64,000 bases of DNA from Clostridium gelidum (GTDB taxonomy: Bacteria; Bacillota; Clostridia; Clostridiales; Clostridiaceae), in the NCBI RefSeq assembly GCF_019977655.1, contig NZ_AP024849.1, positions 1,645,001 to 1,709,000 of the forward strand, given 5' to 3'. Every line of letters begins with the position of its first letter. Position 1 is the stretch's first letter. This document shows, piece by piece, positions 35,268 to 41,947 of this stretch. Both the position numbers and the translations under genes were made by a program. Below the pieces are notes generated by a model. That model worked only from the letters and a program-made list of their open reading frames with translations, was not told the origin of the DNA and searched no databases.

Positions 35268-36959
35268 ATGAGTGGACAGTTTATGACTATAGATAACATA
35301 CCTGTAGAAATCAAAGATGAAAAAAACATTTTGGAGTTAGTTAGAAAAGCAGGTATTGAATTACCAACATTTTGCTTCTATTCAGAACTTTCAGTTTACG
35401 GCGCTTGCCGTATGTGCATGGTGGAAACTAACCGCGGAGATATGGAATCTGCATGTTCTACACCTCCTAGAGCTGGTATGGAAATATACACTAATACACC
35501 AAGACTTAGAAAATATAGAAAGAATATTCTTGAACTATTGCTTGCAAATCATTGCAGAGATTGCACAACTTGTCAACAAAGCGGATCTTGTAAGCTTCAA
35601 GAACTAGCAAAAAGATTTGGAATAAATGATGTAAGGTTCCCAAATACAGCTAAGGCTGAAGAATTGGATGAATCATCTGTGGCTATTGTAAGAAACAAAA
35701 GCAAATGTATCTTATGTGGTGATTGTGTAAGAGTTTGTGAAGAAGTACAAAATGTTGGAGCAATTGATTTCGTAGGAAGAGGTTCAAAAATGACTGTAAC
35801 TACTGCGTTTGATGAACCTATAGCACATTCTAATTGTGTTTCATGTGGTCAGTGTGCAGCAGTATGTCCTACTGGTGCTATCGTAGTAAGGAGTAATACA
35901 GGCAAGCTTTGGGAAGATCTCAATGATAAGAGCAAGCGAGTAGTAGTTCAAATAGCTCCTGCTGTAAGAGTAGGGTTAAGTGATGAATTAGGAGAAGAAG
36001 ATGGTAGAGATGCAATGGGCAAAATGGTAGCTGCCCTTAGAAGAATGGGATTTGATAAAGTTTTTGATACTGCAGTTGGAGCAGATCTTACAGTTGTAGA
36101 AGAAACAAATGAGTTTGTTTCAAAACTTCAAAAAAATGAATCTTTACCACTGTTTACATCTTGTTGTCCAGCATGGGTGAATTATGTAGAAAATACTTAT
36201 CCAGAGTTAATGAAGAACGTATCAAGTTGTAAGTCGCCTATGGAAATGTTTGCGGCTGTATTAAAGGAAAATTATAGAAATGATGATAGAAAGCTTGTAA
36301 GTGTAGCAATTATGCCTTGTTCAGCTAAGAAATTTGAAGCAAATAGAGATGAATTTAAAACTGATGGAGTACCTGATGTAGATTATGTAGTTACAACACA
36401 AGAATTTATAAATATGGTAACTGAATCTGGAATTTCATTCTCTACGTTAGAACCAGAAGCACTAGATAGACCATTTCAAAGCAGCAGTGGAGCCGGGGTT
36501 ATATTTGGAGTAACAGGAGGTGTTACTGAAGCGGTTATTCGTAAGGTTTTGTGTGATCAATCAGTTCCAGCATTACGTGCCTTCGCGTTTGAAGGTGTTA
36601 GAGGTATGGAAGGTGTTAAGGAGGCAACTATTACTTCCCTTGATCGTGAAATAAAAATTGCAATAGTAAGTGGCCTTAAAAATGCAGATAATATCATAAA
36701 AAAGATAAAAACTGGTGAAGCACATTATGATTTTGTAGAAGTTATGGCATGTCCAGGAGGATGTATTTGTGGTGCAGGACAACCATATGCCAAAGCTGAA
36801 GAAAAAGCAAAACGTGGTGCAAGGCTTTACAAAGCAGATAAAATGAAAAGTATAAGTCGTTCTGATGATAATCCATTAATGGATTCTTTATATGCAGGAA
36901 TATTGAAAAATAGAGAACATGACTTATTACATGTTCATTATGGACATGGTGAAAAATAA
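35268..36959 (+). CDS. hydA: Bifurcating [FeFe] hydrogenase catalytic subunit
   Basis: A 563-residue catalytic subunit. The N-terminus is a NuoG-like [2Fe-2S] domain ('CRMCMVE'), then a His-Cys [4Fe-4S] motif ('HCRDCTTCQQSGSC') and two [4Fe-4S] sites ('CILCGDCVRVC', 'CVSCGQCAAVCP'). The H-cluster domain carries all canonical ligand motifs: 'TSCCPAWVNY', 'MPCSAKKFE' and 'MACPGGCICGAGQP'. It is therefore expected to be fully catalytic, unlike HydS at 28165. It makes or consumes H2 with NADH and ferredoxin in the trimeric HydABC complex. A strong 17-bp stem terminator follows. Maturases HydEFG are not in this window. Confidence 0.96.
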   Translation: MSGQFMTIDNIPVEIKDEKNILELVRKAGIELPTFCFYSELSVYGACRMCMVETNRGDMESACSTPPRAGMEIYTNTPRLRKYRKNILELLLANHCRDCTTCQQSGSCKLQELAKRFGINDVRFPNTAKAEELDESSVAIVRNKSKCILCGDCVRVCEEVQNVGAIDFVGRGSKMTVTTAFDEPIAHSNCVSCGQCAAVCPTGAIVVRSNTGKLWEDLNDKSKRVVVQIAPAVRVGLSDELGEEDGRDAMGKMVAALRRMGFDKVFDTAVGADLTVVEETNEFVSKLQKNESLPLFTSCCPAWVNYVENTYPELMKNVSSCKSPMEMFAAVLKENYRNDDRKLVSVAIMPCSAKKFEANRDEFKTDGVPDVDYVVTTQEFINMVTESGISFSTLEPEALDRPFQSSSGAGVIFGVTGGVTEAVIRKVLCDQSVPALRAFAFEGVRGMEGVKEATITSLDREIKIAIVSGLKNADNIIKKIKTGEAHYDFVEVMACPGGCICGAGQPYAKAEEKAKRGARLYKADKMKSISRSDDNPLMDSLYAGILKNREHDLLHVHYGHGEK

Positions 36960-36977
36960 AATTATAAATATCCCACC

Positions 36978-37060
36978 GAAATAAGGGGGCATGCATTTGT
37001 TACGGTTACTGAAGATTTTGATGTAACACTCCACAAAAGCATGCCCCCTTATTTCTAGTT
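36978..37060 (+). terminator. Long stem-loop terminator after hydA
   Basis: GAAATAAGGGGGCATGC (36978-36994) and 37039-37055 are perfectly complementary. The interior can pair further through TGTTAC/GTAACA (36998-37003 and 37023-37028). TAGTTTTTG follows. It is GC-rich compared with its surroundings. Confidence 0.85.
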
Positions 37061-37140
37061 TTTGATATATAGGAATATATAAGTAACTTGAAATATAGAT
37101 ACAAACTAAGAGGTTTTATTATAGTCAACAGTTATTACAC

Positions 37141-37440
37141 TTAGGAGCATATCCAAACAGAGAAATTGGATACATATTTGTAACCACAAGGGTCATAATA
37201 TGGAGTAGGCATTAAAAATAAGCTGTTGAAAACACTTAATGGCAGGTTGTTCTATTATAGTTTGTCCAAAAAGTGAGAATCGAAATTTTATATTTCGTTC
37301 TTCGAACTTTCTCTTTGAGCTTTTATATTTGGAGCAAACTGTAATGGGTGCAACCTGCCATTTAGTGGTTTCCAGCGAAATTTTCTTAGTCCTATGGAAC
37401 AAATATGTATTCAATTTCGGAGGAGTATACACTTAAGTAT
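37141..37440. repeat. ~300-bp imperfect palindrome, MITE-like element
   Basis: Two pairs of long arms are nested. Outer 37162-37181 (GAAATTGGATACATATTTGT) matches the complement of 37399-37418 at 19 of 20 positions. Inner 37233-37249 (CACTTAATGGCAGGTTG) matches the complement of 37351-37367 at 16 of 17. Between and outside them the similarity continues weakly, and the centre has a small CGAAAT/ATTTCG stem. The open frames on both strands here are by-products of the symmetry and not genes. A non-autonomous transposable element or a large structured RNA are the two readings. Confidence 0.7.
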
Positions 37441-37459
37441 AGTTTTCACACTTAGTATA

Positions 37460-37861
37460 TTATAGTTGAACTATTTTTGGTGTAGGATTACTAAAAGAAT
37501 TGAAAACTGCAACAGCATCTGTAAGATAAAAAACTGAAAAAACACCATCTTCTAAATTATACATCTTTTTAAGCATTGGTACTGCGTCTAACATTGCTAT
37601 TTTAGCTTCAGTTCTTGAATCAACAACAGCATTTCCACTTAAGCGAATCCATTCACCTTTTGGAGATGTTGTAGAAATTTCAACTTTAGGATTTGCAACT
37701 AATTGTTTAAAAACAGATTTTGTATTATTTGTTGCAAAATACAGTTTGTCTTCAAAGCTCATTACTGCTCCAAAAGGACGTACTCTAGCTTGATTATCTT
37801 CATCAATTGTTGCAAGATAAAAAGTTGGATTAGTAGTTAAAAATTCTAATATTTCATTCAT
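37460..37861 (-). CDS. Pyridoxamine 5'-phosphate oxidase-family FMN protein
   Basis: A 133-residue split-barrel flavoprotein. Characteristic stretches are 'PTFYLATIDEDNQARVRPFG' (about 11-30), 'KLYFATNNTKSVFKQLVANP' and 'EWIRLSGNAVVDSR'. Small proteins of this type act as F420/FMN-dependent reductases or haem-degrading-like enzymes; true PNPOx activity is doubtful at this length. It is divergent from an HxlR regulator whose operator-like palindrome lies in the shared 128-bp intergenic region. Regulation of this gene by that protein is likely. Confidence 0.87.
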   Translation of the reverse strand: MNEILEFLTTNPTFYLATIDEDNQARVRPFGAVMSFEDKLYFATNNTKSVFKQLVANPKVEISTTSPKGEWIRLSGNAVVDSRTEAKIAMLDAVPMLKKMYNLEDGVFSVFYLTDAVAVFNSFSNPTPKIVQL

Positions 37862-37952
37862 TATAATTGCTCCTTTTATTTTAATATGATAATATTACTT
37901 TATACATAGATAATATGACATTATAAACATTATGACAAGTACTATTATTTTT

Positions 37953-37965
37953 GATACATAGTATC
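37953..37965. promoter_or_regulatory. HxlR operator-like palindrome
   Basis: GATAC-ATA-GTATC, with another AGATAC at 37971-37976, sits in the divergent intergenic region just before the HxlR start. This fits an autoregulatory operator. Confidence 0.45.
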
Positions 37966-37989
37966 CTAAAAGATACAAAGGAGAATTTT

Positions 37990-38340
37990 ATGGAAGAAAA
38001 ATATGATTTATTTGGCAAATGTCCGTTTGTTACAGCACAAAAAATAATTGCAGGTAAATGGGCAGTAGTAATTTTACATAATTTAAGTTCAAAAACTCTT
38101 AGATTTGGAGAATTGCAAAGGCTAATGCCAGATCTAACACAATCAACACTTACAAAGCAACTTCGAAGTTTAGAGGAATATGGGTTAGTGAACCGTTACG
38201 TATTTCCTCAAGTTCCTCCAAAAGTTGAGTATTCATTAACTGATATAGGCAAAGAATTTGAGCCTGTACTTAAGAGCATTTCTATTTGGGGAGAAAAATA
38301 TATTGAACATATGAAAGTATTAGAAAATGATCGGAAATAA
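37990..38340 (+). CDS. HxlR-family transcriptional regulator
   Basis: A 116-residue winged-helix protein. I choose ATG 37990 because AAAGGAG lies 6-7 nt upstream and the protein then starts with the usual short tail before 'CPFVTAQKIIAGKWAVVIL'. The HTH is in 'RFGELQRLMPDLTQSTLTKQ' and the wing in 'VPPKVEYSLTDIG'. The single Cys11 before 'PF' is the conserved redox/aldehyde-sensing position of HxlR/YodB-type proteins. It is divergent from the flavoprotein gene it probably controls. Confidence 0.9.
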   Translation: MEEKYDLFGKCPFVTAQKIIAGKWAVVILHNLSSKTLRFGELQRLMPDLTQSTLTKQLRSLEEYGLVNRYVFPQVPPKVEYSLTDIGKEFEPVLKSISIWGEKYIEHMKVLENDRK

Positions 38341-38386
38341 GTAACAATACTTTTAAAAACAAAAAAATGCACTGTCTTGAACTTGA

Positions 38387-38485
38387 GGAAAAGAAAGAAA
38401 TTGTACATGTATGATTATTGGATATACTGATGTGAAATATTTTAGAATTGCTCCAAGGAAAGATCCATTAATATCATGGAAATAA
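38387..38485 (+). pseudogene. Possible C-terminal stub of a nitroreductase-like protein
   Basis: An open stretch ending at TAA 38483-38485 contains MIIGYTDVKYFRIAPRKDPL followed by ISWK. This looks like the C-terminal end of nitroreductase-type flavoproteins ('GYPDVKY.RT.PRK...W'). Nothing upstream continues the domain. Being downstream of an HxlR gene, whose targets are often nitroreductases, it may be the remains of the original target. The rest of the gap to 38660 shows nothing recognisable. Confidence 0.4.
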
Positions 38486-38660
38486 AATTAAACATAAATA
38501 TATGATTATATTTAAAACATGAAGGAAATATTATTAAGGGTTTTAGTGACAGTACTTTGTGTTTTCAAGCAACCATATTATAAAAAATCTTCAAATAGAA
38601 CAGAAAAAGATACTGTAAATACCTAAACATGAATGTGTAAAATAGAAAAGGAGAATATTT

Positions 38661-38912
38661 ATGCTTGAATACAAATTTGATACGCAGTTATTAATTGAAG
38701 GAGAAAATCTTTCAGAAGATGAAATAAACGAGTATATTACAAAAAAAATTGAAGGTGATTGCTTACTTGCAGTTGGGGATGAGGAACTCATTAAAATTCA
38801 TTTTCACACAAATACTCCATGGAAAGTACTTGAGTATTGTGCTTCATTAGGCGATATTCATGATATTGTTATAGAAAATATGGAACGACAAACCAATGGT
38901 CTCAAAGGTTAA
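38661..38912 (+). CDS. Stand-alone FakA/DAK-type accessory domain (83 aa)
   Basis: An 83-residue protein with 'EYKFDTQLLIEGENLSEDEI', 'GDCLLAVGDEELIKIHFHTN' and 'PWKVLEYCASLGDIHDIVIE'. This corresponds to the middle/C-terminal domain of fatty-acid kinase FakA (DAK2/YloV) proteins, without the nucleotide-binding DhaL part. A good ribosome site (AAAGGAG) and a full family block suggest a real small gene; it could also be the last expressed piece of a decayed FakA. Its role as a separate domain is unknown. Confidence 0.7.
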   Translation: MLEYKFDTQLLIEGENLSEDEINEYITKKIEGDCLLAVGDEELIKIHFHTNTPWKVLEYCASLGDIHDIVIENMERQTNGLKG

Positions 38913-38935
38913 ACAATAAATAATGTGGAATTTGA

Positions 38936-38973
38936 GTAGAGGGATTCGATGCGCCTCGCCTCCACCATGAAAC
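38936..38973 (+). other. tRNA/tmRNA 3'-end-like sequence, copy A (att-site-like)
   Basis: AGGGA-TTCGATG-CGCCT followed by CGCCTCC-A-CCA resembles a T-arm (loop TTCGATG; 3 of 5 stem pairs) and the 3' acceptor strand of tmRNA. No 5' half exists here. The last 18 nt, TCGCCTCCACCATGAAAC (38956-38973), recur exactly at 44622-44639. Such 3' ends are common attachment sites for integrating elements. Confidence 0.55.
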
Positions 38974-38997
38974 TCACGACATGTATTGTCGTGAGTT
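38971..38997 (+). terminator. Hairpin next to the tmRNA-like sequence
   Basis: AACTCACGACA (38971-38981) pairs perfectly with TGTCGTGAGTT (38987-38997), followed by ATTTTAATTT. Confidence 0.8.
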
Positions 38998-39160
38998 ATT
39001 TTAATTTATAGACATTTAGAGAATGACTTTATAATTATTAAGATGAATATACAGGAACTTATTGGTATAATTTAATGTGAAAATTACATTAGTAAAGGTT
39101 AAAAATTGGTAAGAGTGTAATTAAGTCAAATTATTTATAGATATGAAAGGTTAATAAAAA

Positions 39161-39856
39161 ATGAAAAAATTATTATTAGTAGAAGATGATAAGGATTTAT
39201 CGTATATGACGTCATATGCTTTGAAAAAAGAAAATTTAAGTGTAGACATTGCAGATTGTCTAGCAAAAGCTGATGAGTTATTTGAAAGAGAATCATATGA
39301 TTTGATTATTTTAGATGTAATTTTACCTGATGGATTAGGATATGAGTTTTGTAAAAGGGTAAGAACAAAGAGTAATATACCAGTTATCTTTTTGACTTGT
39401 TGTGATGATGAAATGAATGTAGTGACCGGGTTAGATATTGGAGGGGATGACTATATTTCTAAGCCGTATAGGGTAAGGGAATTAGTTTCAAGAATTAATT
39501 CTGCCCTCAGAAGAAATGGACAAACTACCAATAAAGAAGAAGTTATATGCAGTGTGGATATTAAGGTGTTTACATCTCAATATAAGGTGCTAATAAATGA
39601 TAAAGAAATTATACTTACAAGTACAGAATATAAGTTATTGCTTGCGTTTTTAAATTCACCTCATCAGGTGATGACTAGATCACTTCTTCTAGAAAAAATC
39701 TGGGATGTAGAAGGCAATTTTGTAGAAGATAATACATTATCTGTTTATATTAAAAAGCTAAGATTAAAGTTAAATGGGATTAGTGAAAAATTTGATTATA
39801 TTATTACTGTTAGGGGAGTGGGTTATAAGTGGAATATGGATGTGGTAAAACATTAA
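39161..39856 (+). CDS. OmpR-family response regulator
   Basis: A 231-residue two-component regulator. The receiver has acidic residues 'VEDDKD' (8-12), phospho-acceptor Asp52 in 'LIILDVILPDG' and Lys in 'ISKPYRV' (about 101). A C-terminal winged helix (about 130-228) contains 'LTSTEYKLLLAFL' and 'VYIKKLRLKL'. It overlaps the 5' end of a downstream histidine kinase gene that is frameshifted. The ABC transporter genes that follow are the probable targets, as in peptide-antibiotic resistance modules. Confidence 0.93.
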   Translation: MKKLLLVEDDKDLSYMTSYALKKENLSVDIADCLAKADELFERESYDLIILDVILPDGLGYEFCKRVRTKSNIPVIFLTCCDDEMNVVTGLDIGGDDYISKPYRVRELVSRINSALRRNGQTTNKEEVICSVDIKVFTSQYKVLINDKEIILTSTEYKLLLAFLNSPHQVMTRSLLLEKIWDVEGNFVEDNTLSVYIKKLRLKLNGISEKFDYIITVRGVGYKWNMDVVKH

Positions 39857-41105
39857 GAAGGTATTTTGTAAATAAAGAAATTAAGATTGTATTTTTTAGT
39901 CTAATTATAACTTTAATTTTAGCGTTAGGAGTATTTTTAATTGGAATAAATGAGACTTTAAGAAATGTTAGCACAAAAATATTGCTAAAGAAAATATTGG
40001 GATAGCAGGGAAGCTGGTTGAAGAATATCCTCAGTTAGAAGACAGAATTGCAGATATTATAAAAGAACCAGCAACAGATAATCACATAAAAAAGGGAACA
40101 GAAATTTTAAGTCAATATGGTTATAAAGAGGACATGTCTTTTAAATTACAAAATTCAATTAATAGTGTTTATACTAAATCAATTATAGAAATAATAGCTG
40201 CATTTATAGTTTTAGCAATTATATTGCTCAGTATAGTATTTTTAGGTTTTTCTAAAATTTATTCCAAAATAGAAAGAACAACTTATATAATACAAAAGGT
40301 TATTGAGGGTGACTTTTCTTATGATTTAAAGGAGGATGGTGAAGAATTCTTTGATGTATTTGGAAATGAATTTAATAAGATGTCTAATTGTCTTAAGCTT
40401 AACATTGATAATTTAAAAAGGGAAAAAGTATTTTTAAAGAATATAATAGAAGACATTTCTCACCAGCTGAAAACTCCAGTAGCTACATTAATAGCTGCAA
40501 ATGATATTATGGCTGTTGAAACTGATATGCCTATAGAAACACGTACATATTTTATTGAAAGAAGTAAAAAACAATTGGAACGGATAGAATGGTTAGTTAA
40601 AAATTTATTAAAGTTAGCCATGCTAGATGCTGGAATTATTATATTTAATAAATCAAAAGTTCATGTAATGACTATAATAAAAAAAGCTATTTTATCTATA
40701 GAATATTTAAGAGAAGATAAAAATATATCAATACATATTAATGAAAATATAGAAGATAGTTGTTTCTTCGGAGATGCTAATTGGACTGGTGAGGCAATAT
40801 TAAATATTGTGAAAAACAGTATAGAACATACTCCTGAGAATGGAAAAATAGTAATTGATATTGAACAGATGAAATTACTTACGACTATTACTATTTCAGA
40901 TAATGGAGAAGGAATTGAAGCGGATGAGGTTACTAAAATATTTGAAAGATTTCACAAATGTAAAAGTAAGTATAAAGATGACAGTGTAGGTATAGGGCTG
41001 TCTTTATCTAAAAGAATAATTGATGGGCAAGATGGTGCAATTACAGTGCAAAGTCAAAAGTGGAAGGGAAGTTCCTTCAGTATAATTTTGACTAATCTAG
41101 GGTAA
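39829..41105 (+). pseudogene. Sensor histidine kinase, frameshifted near its N-terminus
   Basis: From GTG 39829 (AGGGGAG upstream, overlapping the regulator gene) the frame gives a cytoplasmic start, TM1 ('IVFFSLIITLILALGVFLIG') and 'INETLRNVST', then hits TAG at 40003. Homology continues in another frame: 'NIAKENIGIAGKLVEEYPQL', TM2 (about 40173-40250), H-box 'IIEDISHQLKTPVATL', N-box 'NIVKNSIEHTPENG' and 'VGIGLSLSKRII'. The shift maps to an A-run, ACAAAAAT at 39973-39980, which has one A fewer than needed. An internal ATG at 40134 could still give a truncated kinase with TM2 only. Sequencing error, real inactivation or slippage cannot be separated here. Confidence 0.85.
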
Positions 41106-41283
41106 TAGGGATACAAATTCATTTGTCTAGCATAAACAATGGGAATCTAGTATTAGTTTATTTATAAGCATATAACGACTTAATTGTATTAGATGACTGA
41201 AATGTAAGACAAAATTCACTGAAAATTAAGATAAGAATTTTATACTCATATTAAACAAAAAAAAGATATGGGGGTAATGCGCA

Positions 41284-41946
41284 ATGTATATTGTGAAAGT
41301 AATTGAATTAAATAAGACATACGGAAAAGGAAACACTAAGGTTGATGCACTTAAAAATATTAATTTAAGTGTTGAGGAAGGCGAATTTGTTGCAATAATT
41401 GGACCAAGTGGTTCGGGAAAAAGCACATTAATGCATATATTAGGTGGCGTTGATACTTCGACTTCAGGCAGTGTAATAATTAAAGATAATGATATTGCTA
41501 AGTTAGATGAAAAGAGATTGGCTATTTTTAGAAGGAGATCTATAGGTTTTATTTTTCAACAATATAATTTAGTACCAGTTTTAACAGTAGAAGAAAATAT
41601 TAGTTTACCACTTATTTTAGATAATAAAAGTGTAGATACTAAACACTTAGAACAACTTTTAAAAAGCTTGGGACTTTACGATAGAAGATATCACTTGCCT
41701 TCTGAATTATCAGGTGGACAACAGCAAAGAGTTGCTATAGGAAGAGCATTAATAACTAAACCAGCTATTATTTTAGCAGATGAACCAACGGGGAATTTAG
41801 ATAAAAAGAATAGTGAAGAAGTATTAAATTTATTGAAATTGTCTGTTAAAAAATATCATCAAACATTGATCATGATTACACACGATCATACAATTGCATC
41901 TAATGCCGATAGGATTATAAATATTGAAGATGGTGTGGTGAAATAA
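41284..41946 (+). CDS. ABC transporter ATP-binding protein (MacB/BceA-type)
   Basis: A 220-residue ATPase with Walker A 'GPSGSGKST' (40-48), Q-loop 'FIFQQYNLVP', signature 'LSGGQQQR' (about 142-149), Walker B 'ILADEPTGNL' and a switch His in 'MITHDH'. It belongs to the LolD/MacB/BceA branch that drives mechanotransmission exporters. It ends 1 nt before the permease gene. With the upstream two-component genes it resembles Bce-type antimicrobial-peptide resistance or sensing modules. Confidence 0.94.
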   Translation: MYIVKVIELNKTYGKGNTKVDALKNINLSVEEGEFVAIIGPSGSGKSTLMHILGGVDTSTSGSVIIKDNDIAKLDEKRLAIFRRRSIGFIFQQYNLVPVLTVEENISLPLILDNKSVDTKHLEQLLKSLGLYDRRYHLPSELSGGQQQRVAIGRALITKPAIILADEPTGNLDKKNSEEVLNLLKLSVKKYHQTLIMITHDHTIASNADRIINIEDGVVK

Positions 41947-41947
41947 T

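Noticed and set aside
37193..37436. Overlapping open frames on both strands (79 and 65 codons)
   Set aside because: They are explained by the surrounding ~300-bp palindrome; neither has a convincing ribosome site or recognisable protein.
38936..38973. A complete tRNA or tmRNA gene
   Set aside because: Only a degenerate T-arm and the 3' acceptor strand are present; no matching 5' acceptor strand, D-arm or tag reading frame was found upstream.
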